Shown here one piece after another: positions 1 to 11,427 of a stretch of DNA of 64,000 bases. Source of the stretch: Aegilops tauschii subsp. strangulata (taxonomy: Eukaryota > Streptophyta > Magnoliopsida > Poales > Poaceae); contig NC_053037.3 in NCBI RefSeq assembly GCF_002575655.3, forward strand, positions 49,612,242 to 49,676,241. The letters run 5' to 3'. Made by a program: the position numbers and the translations under genes. Position 1 is the first letter of the stretch. Each line of letters starts with the position of its first letter. The notes beneath the pieces were generated by a model. It saw only the letters and a program-made list of their open reading frames with translations, ran no database searches and was not told where the DNA came from.

Positions 1-1181
1 TTACAAATATCTATGTCTCCATTTTGAACACTTTCACGAATGGAGTTGAAGCAACGCTTGATATGCCTGGTCTTCCTGTGAAACCTGGGCTCCTTGGCAT
101 GGGCAATAGCTCTAGTGTTGTCACAGAAGAGAGTCATCGGGCCCGACGCATTGGGAATAACTCCTAGGTCGGTAATGAACTCCTTCACCCAGATTGCTCC
201 TTGTGCTGCCTCTGAGGCCGCCATGTATTCCGCTTCACATGTAGATCCCGCCACAACGCTTTGCTTGCAACTGCACCAGCTTACTGCCCCACCATTCAAA
301 ATATACACGTATCCGGTTTGTGACTTAGAGTCATCCAGATCTGTGTCGAAGCTAGCATCGACGTAACCCTTTACGACGAGCTCTTCGTCACCTCCATAAA
401 CGAGAAACATATCCTTAGTCCTCTTCAGGTACTTCAGGATATTCTTGACCGCTGTCCAGTGTTCCATGCCGGGATTACTTTGGTACCTTCCTACCAAACT
501 TATGGCAAGGTTTACATCAGGTCTGGTACACAGCATGGCATACATAATAGACCCTATGGCCGAGGCATAGGGGACGACACTCATCTTTTCTCTATCTTCT
601 GCCGTGGTCGAGCATTGAGACGTGCTCAATTGCACACCTTGCAATACAGGCAAGAACCCCTTCTTGGACTGATCCATATTGAACTTCTTCAATATCTTGT
701 CAAGGTACGTACTTTGTGAAAGACCAATGAGGTGTCTTGATCTATCTCTATAGATCTTGATGCCTAATATATAAGCAGCTTCTCCAAGGTCCTTCATTGA
801 AAAACACTTGTTCAAGTAGGCCTTTATGCTTCCCAAGAATTCTATATCATTTCCCATCAACAATATGTCATCCACATATAATATGAGAAATGCTACAGAG
901 CTCCCACTCACTTTCTTGTAAACACAGGCTTCTCCATAAGTCTGTGTAAACCCAAACGCTTTGATCATCTCATCAAATCGAATGTTCCAACTCCGAGATG
1001 CTTGCACCAGCCCATAGATGGAGCGCTGGAGCTTGCATACCTTGTTAGCATTCTTAGGATCGAGAAAACCTTCCGGCTGCATCATATACAATTCTTCTTT
1101 AAGAAAGCCGTTAAGGAATGCCGTTTTGACGTCCATCTGCCATATCTCATAATCATAGTATGCGGCAATTGCTAACATGAT
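1..1181 (-). pseudogene. Copia reverse transcriptase and RNase H, partial
   Basis: The frame downstream of the nonsense codon stays open to the window edge (about 393 codons). It contains WQMDVKTAFLNG, the RT catalytic YVDD encoded at 867-878 (followed by ILLMGND), and the copia RNase H segment with DASFDTD, SKSQTGYVY and CEAEYMAASEA. Translated by eye on the minus strand. The protein end and the polypurine tract are outside the window. Confidence 0.88.
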
Positions 1182-2165
1182 TCAGACGGACTTCAGCTTC
1201 GCTACGGGTGAGAAAGTCTCATCGTAGTCAACCCCTTGAACTTGTCGATAACCCTTAGCGACAAGTCGAGCTTTATAGATGGTAACATTACAATCCGCGT
1301 CCGTCTTCTTCTTAAAGATGCATTTGTTTTCTATCGCTCGCCGATCATCGGGCAAGTCTGTCAAAGTCCACACTTTGTTTTCATACATGTATCCTATCTC
1401 GGATTGCATGGCTTCAAGCCATTTGTTGGAATCTGGGCCCGCCATTGCTTCTTCATAGTTCGAAGGTTCACCGTTGTCTAACAACATGATTTCCAGGACA
1501 GGGTTGCCATACCACTCTGGTGTGGAACGTGTCCTCGTGGACCTACGAAGTTCAGTAGTAACTTGATCCGAAGTACCTTGATCATCATCATTAGCTTCCT
1601 CTCTAGTCAGTGCAGGCACCACAGGAACATCTTCCTGAGCTGCCCTACTTTCCGGTTCAAGAGGTAGTACTTCATCAAGTTCCACTTTCCTCCCACTTAC
1701 TTCTTTCGAGAGAAACTCTTTCTCCAGAAAGGACCCGTTCTTGGCAACAAAGATCTTGCCTTCGGAGCTGAGGTAGAAGGTATACCCAATGGTTTCCTTA
1801 GGGTATCCTATGAAGACGCATTTTTCCGACTTGGGTTCGAGCTTTTCAGGTTGAAGTTTCTTGACATAAGCATCGCATCCCCAAACTTTTAGAAACGACA
1901 GCTTAGGTTTCTTCCCAAACCATAATTCATACGGTGTCGTCTCAACGGATTTCGACGGAGCCCTATTTAAAGTGAATGCGGCAGTCTCTAAAGTATAGCC
2001 CCAAAATGAGAGCGGTAGATCGGTAAGAGACATCATAGATCGCACCATATCCAATAGAGTGCGATTACGACGTTCGGACACACCATTTCGCTGAGGTGTT
2101 CCAGGCGGCGTGAGTTGTGAAACTATTCCACATTTCCTTAAGTGTGTGCCAAATTCGTGACTCAA
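1182..2165 (-). pseudogene. Copia integrase C-terminal part and start of reverse transcriptase
   Basis: Continuation of the same polyprotein after the frameshift. It begins SHEFGTHLRKCGI and contains the integrase glutamate segment NGVSERRNRTLL, the copia GKKP region (YELWFGKKPKLSFLKVWGC), a variable acidic linker, and the start of the RT domain (KARLVAKGYRQVQGVDYDET, then FSPVAKL). It ends at a TGA at 1182-1184, in a position where this family normally has an arginine codon, so a CGA to TGA change is likely. RT continues in the same frame beyond the stop. Confidence 0.9.
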
Positions 2166-3868
2166 ATATCCCCCCCACGATCTGATCGTAAGAATTTTAT
2201 TTTCCTCTCACGTTGATTCTCAACCTCACTCTGAAATTCCTTGAACTTTTCAAAGGTCTCAGACTTGTGTTTCATTAGGTAGACATACCCATATCTACTC
2301 AAGTCATCAGTGAGAGTGAGAACATAACGATAGCCTCCGCGAGCCTCAACACTCATTGGACCGCACACATCAGTATGTATGATTTCTAATAAGTTGGTTG
2401 CTCGCTCCATTGTTCCGGAGAACGGAGTCTTGGTCATTTTGCCCATGAGGCATGGTTCGCATGTGTCAAATGATTCATAATCGAGAGACTCTAAAAGTCC
2501 ATCAGCATGGAGCTTCTTCATGCGCTTGACACCAATGTGACCAAGGCGGCAGTGCCACAAGTATGTGGGACTATCGTTATCAACTTTACATCTTTTGGTA
2601 TTCACACTATGAATATGTGTAACATCACGTTCGAGATTCATCAAGAATAAACCATTGACCAGCGGAGCATGACCATAAAACATATCTCTCATATAAATAG
2701 AACAACCATTATTCTCGGATTTAAATGAGTAGCCATCTCGCATTAAACGAGATCCAGATACAATGTTCATGCTCAAAGCTGGCACTAAATAACAATTATT
2801 GAGGTTTAAAACTAATCCCGTAGGTAAATGTAGAGGTAGCGTGCCGACGGCGATCACATCGACCTTGGAACCATTCCCGACGCGCATCTTCACCTCGTCC
2901 TTTGCCAGTCTCCGTTTATTCCGCAGCTCCTGCTTTGAGTTACAAATATGAGCAACCGTACCGGTATCAAATACCCAGGAGCTACTACGAGTGCTGGTAA
3001 GGTACACATCAATAACATGTATATCACATATACCTTTGGTGTTGCCGGCCTTCTTGTCCGCTAAGTACTTGGGGCAGTTCCGCTTCCAGTGACCACTTCC
3101 CTTGCAATAAAAGCACTCAGTCTCAGGCTTGGGTCCATTCCTTGGCTTCTTCCCAGCAACTGGCTTACCGGGCGCGGCAACTCCCTTGCCGTCCTTCTTG
3201 AAGTTCTTCTTACCCTTGCCTTTCTTGAACTTAGTGGTTTTATTCACCATCAACACTTGATGTTCCTTTTTGATCTCCACCTCCGCTGATTTCAGCATTG
3301 AATATACCTCAGGAATGGTCTTTTCCATTCCCTGCATATTGAAGTTCATCACAAAGCTCTTGTAGCTCGGTGGAAGCGACTGAAGGATTCTGTCAATGAC
3401 CGCGTCATCTGGGAGATTAACTCCCAGCTGAGTCAAGCGGTTGTGCAACCCAAACATTTTGAGTATGTGCTCACTGACATAACTATTTTCCTCCATCTTA
3501 CAATTGAAGAACTTGTCGGAGACTTCATATCTCTCGACCCGGGCATGAGCTTGGAAAACCATTTTCAGCTCTTCGAACATCTCATATGCTCCGTGTTGCT
3601 CAAAACGCTTTTGGAGCCCCGGTTCTAGGCTGTAAAGCATGCCGCACTGAACGAGGGAGTAATCATCAGCACGCTGCTGGCAAGCGTTCATAACGTCTTG
3701 GTTCTCTGGGATGGGTGCGTCACCTAGCGGTGCTTCTTGGACATAATCTTTCTTGGCAGCTATGAGGATGATCCTCAGGTTCCGGACCCAGTCCGTATAG
3801 TTGCTGCCATCATCTTTCAGCTTGGTTTTCTCTAGGAACGCGTTGAAGTTGAGGGCAACGTGGGCCAT
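2162..3868 (-). pseudogene. Copia gag-protease-integrase N-terminal part (frameshifted polyprotein)
   Basis: This 568-codon open stretch starts at the gag methionine. Residues 1 to about 230 are capsid-like gag. A zinc knuckle of the form CX2CX4HX4C (CFYCKGSGHWKRNC) lies near residue 255. The protease active site appears as FDTG near residue 300, followed by ICNS. The GAG-pre-integrase and integrase zinc-binding segment (WHCRLGH, then CEPC) comes near residue 445. The integrase core carries HTDVCGP and, at the end, LRSDRGG. The frame is lost at a run of seven G residues (plus-strand ccccccc near 2170), where one base appears to be missing; a stop follows at once and the integrase continues in the next frame. 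The region is silent as a gene but diagnostic of the family. Confidence 0.92.
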
Positions 3869-5160
3869 TTGATCTACAAGACATATTGTAAAGATTTTAG
3901 ACTAAGTTCATGATAATTAAGTTCATCTAATCAAATTATTCAATGAACTCCCACTCAGATAGACATCCCTCTAGTCATCTAAGTGAAACATGATCCGAGT
4001 GAACTAGGCCGTGTCCGATCATCACGTGAGACGGACTAGTCAACATCGGTGAACATCTTCATGTTGATCGTATCTTCTATACGACTCATGCTCGACCTTT
4101 CGGTCTTCCGTGTTCCGAGGCCATGTCTATACATGCTAGGCTCGTCGAGTCAACCTAAGTGTATTGCGTGTGTAAATCTGGCTTACACCCGTTGTATTCG
4201 AACGTTACAATCTATCACACCCGATCATCACGTGGTGCTTCGAAACAACGAACCTTCGCAATGGTGCACAGTTAGGGGGAACATTTTCTTGAAATTATTG
4301 CGAGGGATCATCTTATTTAAGCTACCGTCGTTCTAAGCAAATAAGATGTAAAACATGATAAACATCACATGCAATCAAATAGTGACATGATATGGCCAGT
4401 ATCATATTGCTCCTTTGATCTCCATCTTCGGGGCGCCATGATCATCTTCGTCACCGGCATGACACCATGATCTCCATCATCATGATCTCTATCATCGTGT
4501 CTTCATGAAGTTGTCACGCCAACGATTACTTCTACTTCTATGGCTAACGCGCTTAGCAATAAAGTAAAGTAATTTACATGGCGTTATTCAATGACACGCA
4601 GGTCATACAAAAAATAAAGACAACTCCTATGGCTCCTGCCGGTTGTCATACTCATCGACATGCAAGTCGTGATTCCTATTACAAGAACATGATCAATCTC
4701 ATACATCACATATATTTCATTCATCACATCCTTTTGGCCATATCAAATTACAAGGCATATGCTGCAAAAACAAGTTAGACGTCCTCTAATTGTTGTTGCA
4801 TGTTTTTACGTGGCTTCTATAGGTTTCTAGCAAGAACGTTTCTTACCTACGTAAAACCACAACGTGATATGCCAACTTCTATTTACCCTTCATAAGGACC
4901 CTTTTCATCGAATTCGATTCGACTAAAGTGGGAGAGACAGACACCCGCTAGCCACCTTATGCAACTAGTGCATGTCAGTCGGTGGAACCTGTCTCACGTA
5001 AGCGTACGTGTAAGGTCGGTCCGGGCCGCTTCATCCCACGATGCCGCCGAAACAAGATAAGACTAGTAGTGGCAAGAAAGTTGACAACATCTACGCCCAC
5101 AACAAGTTTGTGTTCTACTCGTGCATAGAAACTACACATAGACCTAGCTCATGATGCCAC
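3869..5160 (-). other. Primer binding site and untranslated leader of the copia element
   Basis: Between the LTR and the gag start there is 1.3 kb without a convincing ORF. Next to the LTR the minus strand reads GTGGCATCATGAGCTAGG, close to the initiator-methionine tRNA primer site used by BARE1/Angela but with several mismatches. The long leader is normal for this group. Confidence 0.7.
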
Positions 5161-6862
5161 TGTAGGGGATCGTTGCAGAAATTAAAAATTTTCTACGCAT
5201 CACCAAGAACAATCTATGGAGTCTTCTAGCAACGAGAGGGAAAAGAGTGCATCTACATACCCTTGTAGATCGCGAGCGGAAGCGTTCAAGTGAACGGGGT
5301 TGATGGAGTCGTACTCGTCGTGATCCAAATCACCGATGACCGAGCGCCGAACGGACGGCACCTCCACGTTCAACACACGTACGGTTGGGGAAGACGTCTC
5401 CTCCTTCTTGATCCAGCAAGGGGAAAGGAGAGGTTGATGGAGATCCAGCAGCTCGACGGCGTGGTGGTGGAAGCAGCGGGGATCTCGGCAGGGCTTCGCC
5501 AAGCTCAGCGAGAGGGAGAGGTGTCACGGGAGGGAGAGGGAGGCGCCAGAGGCTAGGGTGCGGCTGCCCTGCCTCCCCCCTCTTTATATAGGGGTCCAGG
5601 GGGGCGCCGGCCCCCAGAGATCCCATCTCAAGGGGGGGCGGCGGCCAAGGGGGGGGACTTGCCCCCCAAGTCAAGTGGGGCGCGCCCCCACCCCTAGGGT
5701 TTCCAACCCTAGGCGCAGGGGAGGCCCAAGGGGGGCGCAGAAGCCCACCAGGGGCTGGTTCCCTTCCCCACTTCAGCCCATGGGGCCCTCCGGGATAGGT
5801 GGCCCCACCCGGTGGACCCCCGGGACCCTTCCGGTGGTCCTGGTACAATACCGGTGACCCCCGAAACTTTCCTGGTGGGCGAAACTGGACTTCCTATATA
5901 TAATTCTTCACCTCCGGACCATTCCGGAACTCCTCGTGTCCGGGATCTCATCCGGGACTCTGAAAAACTTTCGGGTTACCGCATAGTAGTATCTCTACAA
6001 CCCTAGCGTCACCGAACCTTAAGTGTGTAGACCCTACGGGTTCGGGAGACATGCAGACATGACCGAGACGACTCTCCGGTCAATAACCAACAGCGGGATC
6101 TGGATACCCATGTTGGCTCCCACATGTTCCACGATGATCTCATCGGATGAACCACGATGTCGAGGATTCAATCAATCCCGTATACAATTCCCTTTGTCAA
6201 TCGGTACGTTACTTGCCCGAGATTCGATCGTCGGTATCCCAATACCTTGTTCAACATCGTTACCGGCAAGTCACTTTACTCGTACCGTAATGCATGATCC
6301 CGTGACCAAATACTTGGTCACATTGAGCTCATTATGATGATGCATTACCGAGTGGGCCCTCTCCGTCATACGGAGTGACAAATCCCAGTCTCTATTCGTG
6401 CCAACCCAACAGACACTTTCGGAGATACCCGTAGTGCACCTTTATAGCCACCCAGTTACGTTGTGACGTTTGGCACACCCAAAGCACTCCTATGGTATCC
6501 GGGAGTTGCACAATCTCATGGTCTAAGGAAATGATACTTGACATTTGGAAAAGCTCTAGCAAACGAACTACACGATCTTGTGCTATGCTTAGGATTGGGT
6601 CTTGTCCATCACATCATTCTCCTAATGATGTGATCCCGTTATCAATGACATCCAATGTCCATAGTCAGGAAACCATGACTATCCGTTGATCAACGAGCTA
6701 GTCAACTAGAGGCTCACTAGGGACATGTTGTGGTCTATGTATTCACACATGTATTATGATTTCCGGATAACACAATTATAGCATGAACAATAAACAATTA
6801 TCATGAACAAGGAAATATAATAATAACCATTTTAATATTGCCTCTAGGGCATATTTCCAACA
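5161..6862 (-). repeat. 5' LTR of the Angela/BARE1-like element
   Basis: 1702 bp, bounded by TG...CA (plus strand TGTAGGGGATCG at 5161 and TTCCAACA ending at 6862). The length fits the 1.7-1.8 kb LTRs of this family. The minus strand reads promoter, then a GC-rich leader, then the primer site. ORFs of 80-172 codons on both strands at 5290-5950 are by-products of the GC-rich leader. Confidence 0.9.
5582..5590 (-). promoter_or_regulatory. TATA box of the copia LTR promoter
   Basis: The minus strand reads TATATAAAG, followed by a G-run and a GC-rich leader. A second TATA-like run (TATATATAG on the minus strand) lies at about 5894-5903. BARE1 LTRs are known to have two TATA boxes; which one is used here cannot be told from sequence. 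Confidence 0.6.
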
Positions 6863-7818
6863 GAGCGGCCCTATGGGGAATAGAGAGGAGTCGTGCGAGA
6901 GGGGGGAGCGATCTGGTGCGGGCAGGGAAGATTTTTTTAGTTCTCTTTTAGTGGGCCCAAGGATAACTAACCCAATTAGAACCTCTCCACCGCGCTAGTG
7001 TTTTTAGCTGGGTTAGAGCAAACTAGCTCAAACTAACCCCTCTTGTTTCATTAATTTGAGGCTATTTCAACCCAAACTAGCTCTAACTCAGGGATTCAAA
7101 CAAAGAGGAGTGTTACTGTATATGCTACAGTGTGGACCGTAGCACATTGTTTTTTATGGCCATATCACCACATTGTTTTCTACTGCTGGTTCACAGGGCT
7201 ACCGTGGTCCGCACTGCTGGTTCACTGGGCTGCCGTGGTTCGCACTCCTCCGACTTGAGTAGTACTCTAGTATAGTACTAGTATATACCGCATCATTCTT
7301 TGCTCCTTCTTACTACTCCGACATGTGGGAGAGCCAGCATCCGGGTCGACGTGTCATGCACCAGATTAGAGCGCGGAATGGAAGGGGGGCATCACCCCGG
7401 TCGGAGCGCCAGTAATTCATGACTATAGTGAGTGGTCATATCACAAGTCTTTCCAGCAGTAACGCGCCGTTAAATCGCACAGCCCCACTCGCCCACCCTC
7501 CTCGCCTCTCTGTCAAACCGCCTACCCGAAAACTGCCGCGCGTACTGCCCGGGAAAAGCCCCGCCCTCAACTTTTAACTACGCGAAAACAGTTCGAGCTT
7601 GTTCGTTCTATATAAATACAGTACTTACTGTATGTTTATTCACCCGTGGGGTTGTTCAATGAATGGAGGGGCGGGGAGCACAAGTGAACAATACTGTAGT
7701 ACTACTACTAGTAAGTAGGAGTCGTACAGTAGTCACCTTAAATAGAGAGTTTCTTTTCTTTAATGCCACACACACAAATTGAAACGCTTGTTGTGGAGAG
7801 AAAAAAGATAATCACTCC
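6863..7818. other. Low-copy intergenic DNA, no gene seen
   Basis: No ORF or element end is convincing here. 7182-7246 holds two copies of a 31-bp unit (beginning actgctggttcac). A TATA-like string, ctatataaatac, lies at about 7608-7619 and is followed by no recognisable coding sequence. Confidence 0.5.
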
Positions 7819-8176
7819 ACTATATATGGACACAGGGGCCTGAGCGCTTGCTTTACTAGGGTTGCTCTCTTCATTCTCTCATCCTCTCCAGATATAAACA
7901 AGACAGCGGTAGCAACATTTTCTCTCTGCTCACCGCTGGTCATAGATCCGGCCGGATCCCTTCGGCCGGTGTGTGTAGAGGACTAAAAGGTGCATCGTTC
8001 ACGCGGTCATCGCCGCCGAGGGAGGAAACCCACAGCTGCTGGAGGGGCCCGATCCTCTGCCCGTGCCGTTCTCTCCGACACAGCGCCGACTCGGGAGGTC
8101 CTTCGACCCTTCTTCCTCCCTGCCGTATTGTCCGCAGATCCGACCTGCTGCCGCCGACATCCCGGCGACCCTCAGG
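7819..8176 (+). promoter_or_regulatory. Possible plant promoter core and GC-rich leader exon
   Basis: A TATA box (ctatatatgg, 7819-7828) is followed by a CT-rich leader (ctcttcattctctcatcctctcc), then a GC-rich stretch at about 7990-8175 ending at a donor-like CAG/GTATAAG. This has the architecture of a plant core promoter, 5' leader and first intron. The short overlapping ORFs inside have no family resemblance. It could once have served the exonuclease pseudogene 2.4 kb downstream, but nothing shows that. Confidence 0.3.
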
Positions 8177-8556
8177 TATAAGTTCTTCGAAAGCGGCCTT
8201 GCTCTACTGCCCCAGCTCCCCACGTGTCTGCATGTGCATCTTTTTCTACTCCCATCAGCTCTTCCAAAGCCACCTAAATTTTTAGTATTATTAGAGGTAA
8301 AGCTACTTCATGCATTCGAATCTAGGGCTTTGTTCAAACAACGAAGAAAGGGGGGAAAGTTGTAGCATGAATCTAGGACTTGATTCAAAGAGGAAATAAT
8401 ATGGTGAAAGTAGTAGAGACCAGATACCCAACCGGTCTCTTGGTTGAAAAGGGAAATAATGGGAAAACGCAGTACAAACTGGATAAGGAACAGATCTATT
8501 ATTGGTTGAAAAAAGGATAGAAAGTGGCGGCTGGTGGACAAGTCAACAAAGTATGT
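8177..8556. other. Noncoding spacer
   Basis: Between the possible first exon and the first minisatellite. T-rich, with no coding or repeat signal. Confidence 0.4.
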
Positions 8557-8817
8557 CCAGGATTAGATTTGCTGCCATCACATAGTAAAAGGTCTCCAGG
8601 ATTAGATTTGCTGCCCTCACATAGTAAAAGGTCTCAGGATTAGATTTGCTGCCCTCACATAGTAAAAGGTCTCAGGATTAGATTTGCTGCCCTCACATAG
8701 TAAAAGGTCTCGAGGGTTAGATTTGCTGCCCTCACATAGTAAAAGGTCTCCAGGATTAGATTTGTTGCCCTCACATAGTAAAAGGTCTCCAGGATTAGAT
8801 TTGCTGCCCTCACATAG
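8557..8817. repeat. 39-bp minisatellite, about 6.7 copies
   Basis: Seven head-to-tail units beginning (c)caggattagatttgctgcc and ending aaaaggtct. Unit lengths are 39, 39, 38, 38, 39, 39 and a partial 29, adding to 261 bp. Units differ by one to three bases (for example cgagggtt in unit five). A short ORF runs through it only because the period is near a multiple of three. Confidence 0.95.
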
Positions 8818-9873
8818 CATGAACAAACTCGGCATCACCACTTTATGCCTCCTTGTAGGTACATTGTGCTGATGCGTCCACTGTCGCATGTCCTTATACC
8901 AACCTTTTGCTATTGTTAATGTAAGGGCGCATGTAAAATGAAGCGATCACACTGTTACCTTAGGGTCATGTCTAACCAGTGTTATTGTTAATCTAATGCC
9001 TCCAGTGATAAGATGCAATTAAACTGTGTTACAAACGGCACTCCTGCTGTTTTCCCCAGTATGATAAGTAAGTTGCTCCTTTACGCTGCTGAGTGTCCTG
9101 GTGTCCCCATGGTCCCATGCCCTTAAACCAACTCTTTAGCTGCTGTTGATTTACTGTGTCTTCTAAACAAGCAATGCCACCATTAAAGTAATCCCATATT
9201 TGAGGAATCTCATTGTTGATCGTAATGCTTCTGGTAACATGAAGCATTGCTGACGTTTTAAAATTTCTACTGTCCTTGCGTGATTGCCATGAACATAATT
9301 AAGATGCTTCTTTTCATTTTGTATATGTTTCATATATTCTAATTGACCAGCAACTGTTTACTTTCTATCTTTTTGTGCAGATAGGGATATCCATTTCACC
9401 TTGTTGCTATTGTGACCTTTTGGTGAACTGCACAAAACACTTTTTTGGAATGAGTGTCTTGTGCAGTTCAACTAAAATGTTACATGGGTAACATCTCTCA
9501 ATTTTGGTGGAACTGCACAAAATGGTGATTGGATTTTCCAAAATCTCCGTCAAATTCTACTGGTAATCTCGTGCAACATTTTATTAGCCTTTGCAAGATG
9601 AGCCGTAGCTGAATGATACAATCTTTGCTTCATTTCAGGCGAACTGCAGAAAAAGTGGCATGAATTGAATCATCGAGTGGAGCTGCAGGTTGACTTCCAC
9701 TAGTGCTACTATTATAGTAATCATGCTCTTTATTATCTGCGCTGTGCAAACAGGAATACTCAACTACAGATGTTGTGACGGTCAAGAGCATTCGCCAAGT
9801 TCTTCGATTGTATGACATGGCTAGCCAAGATGGATTTAATCCCGATATTCACTTTATCAAAAGGCTCTAATGG
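8818..9873. other. Noncoding DNA between two minisatellites
   Basis: AT-rich DNA with no coding signal. A phrase on the theme gtgcagttca / gaactgcacaaa recurs at about 9370-9520 and again near 9640. It looks like an intron or decayed intergenic DNA. Confidence 0.4.
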
Positions 9874-10138
9874 GTTGGTTCTGAATCTTGCAAGCTGGGA
9901 ATCAGTGAGATGTGTAGGCATCTTTGTTGTAATTATTATTTGAATCTTATTTGTTGGTTCTGAATCTTGCAAGCTGGGAATCAATGAGATGTGTAGGCAT
10001 CTTTTTTGTACTTATTATTTGGATCTTATTTGTTGGTTCTGAATCTTGCAAGCTGGGAATCAATGAGATGTGTAGGCATCTTTGTTGTACTTATTATTTG
10101 GATCTTATTTGTTGGTTCTGAATCTTGCAAGCTGGGAA
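9874..10138. repeat. 79-bp tandem repeat, 3.35 copies
   Basis: Units start at 9874, 9953, 10032 and 10111, each beginning gttggttctgaatcttgc and containing gagatgtgtaggcatc. The three full units are exactly 79 bp and differ at only a few positions, so the duplication is recent. The fourth copy breaks off after 28 bp. Confidence 0.95.
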
Positions 10139-10575
10139 ACACGGCATGATGATGCAGAGGACAACAACCATAACAAACAGTTCAAACTTGGTAGTATTAT
10201 CTTTGTGAAAGTGCGACAAATGTGCTGATCGTGAGCGTCCTGAGAATAATAATTCTAATTGTTGTGCATGTTGATCCCGTGGCACTGATAGAACGAGCGA
10301 ATGCATTGCTTGTTTTAAGTATAAATTTCTATTAAAGCTAATTAAATTTAAGTAAAGTGACCACTAACTCCTGTTATTACAGTACCAATACAGACCCGCT
10401 CGTGAACCGACGTGTGGCCGAGGGTGCATCTTCTGCTGGGCGTGCAGCGGACGAGGGAGGGGTAGTAACTGTTGTCGCCTGTACACACTCAGCTTACTGT
10501 TGAATCCAGTTCCCCAAGAGCTGAAAAACGAACTGCTGCCGCCGCCTACACACTCGTTCACTCGAAGAGACTCCA

Positions 10576-11131
10576 ATGGCGATCCGAGGGGTGAGCCTGC
10601 TGGATATGGACTTCAGCAAGGAGTTCCCCTTTGAGTTCGCCGTTCAGTCCTATGGCTGCACCAAGTTGAATGTGATGGACACCAACGATACGGACTCGGT
10701 GAAGCTCTGCCTCGCCTCAGTCCTATGGCTGCACCAGGTTCTGGAGCATTTGCCCGTTTCATGGGCAGCGCCGACTGCACCTTTGCTACGGTGGAGAGAA
10801 GGAAGAACGCGACAATTCGGCCATCTGGTGCAACAAGCTTGTCGACATCCAAAAGCAACACAAGATCATTAGCAACGGGCAGGAGAAGGACTCCGTGGTT
10901 GACCTCGCTGAGACCATCATCGACCCCTGATATGCCAACATGAAAGAAGACGACTTGAACACGTGGGAGGTACCTTTGAATCTAGCCTACATAACCTACG
11001 CGGCCAAGGACGCATACGCATGCTACGACATGTACATGCAGATCTTGGACATGAGGGCATGTCTGCTTCCCGTAACCGACGAGTACACGGACAGCCGCAG
11101 CGTCATGATCAAGCGTGCCAGGAAGGTCTAG
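10576..11131 (+). pseudogene. Werner-type 3'-5' exonuclease-like pseudogene
   Basis: An ATG at 10576 opens MDFSKEFPFEFAVQSYGC, resembling the N-terminus of grass proteins with a DnaQ-like (WRN-type) 3'-5' exonuclease domain. The frame then changes twice. A second frame near 10770 gives CTFATVERRKN, and a third from about 10790 gives CNKLVDIQKQHKII, then DLAETIIDP, an in-frame TGA at 10928-10930, and LAYITYAAKDAYACYDMYMQ, which matches the final exonuclease motif (YX3D) of the family; it ends at 11131. The central part with the first catalytic acidic residues is missing. A 20-bp phrase occurs at both 10644 and 10717, suggesting slippage or a local duplication. The assignment rests on remembered family motifs. 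Confidence 0.65.
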
Positions 11132-11427
11132 ATGTTGTACTTTATCTGTTTATAAGCACCTTTATCATCTGAGTGTTTCATGCATTAGCCTATGTGTCGT
11201 AATTATCTGTTTTGTCCGAAATATTTCTTTTAAGAACCCATTAACCTGATTGCTTTTTTTAGTGGCTATTTGCTTATGTATGTAAACTAGTTCACTTGTC
11301 CGTAAAAAAAACTAGTTCACTCGGATGCCGTGCTTTGAATCTCCTTCCTCCCAACACATTCGCCTCCTCAGGTGGACCCGGCAGGTCTCTGAATTTTCTC
11401 CCACTTTCTTTTTCGATGTAAACTGAG
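11132..11427. other. 3' flank of the exonuclease pseudogene
   Basis: AT-rich flank with no coding signal. The left end of CACTA copy A must lie here or just to the right, but I could not find a terminal CACTA motif. Confidence 0.4.

Larger units (their letters stand above)
1..6862 (-). mobile_element. Angela/BARE1-like Ty1/copia retrotransposon, cut by window edge
   Basis: A minus-strand copia element with a 5' LTR at 5161-6862, a primer-site and leader region, then gag, protease, integrase, reverse transcriptase and RNase H in that order, which is the copia order. The LTR outer end reads TGTTGGAAATATGCCC on the minus strand, which I recognise as the Angela/BARE1/WIS type. The 3' LTR lies to the left of position 1. 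The polyprotein is broken by one frameshift (near 2168) and one nonsense codon (1182-1184), so this copy cannot make its proteins. The five bases after the LTR, gagcg at 6863-6867, should be one half of the target duplication; the other half is outside. Confidence 0.93.

Noticed and set aside
5330..5857. ORFs of 99-172 codons inside the copia LTR
   Set aside because: GC-rich untranslated leader of the LTR, open on both strands.
7971..8365. Overlapping ORFs of 63-104 codons after the TATA box
   Set aside because: Three frames open at once and no family resemblance; treated as a possible untranslated leader.
8617..8889. 90-codon repeated ORF across the 39-bp array
   Set aside because: Open because the unit length is a multiple of three; the 38-bp units break the frame in the other copies.
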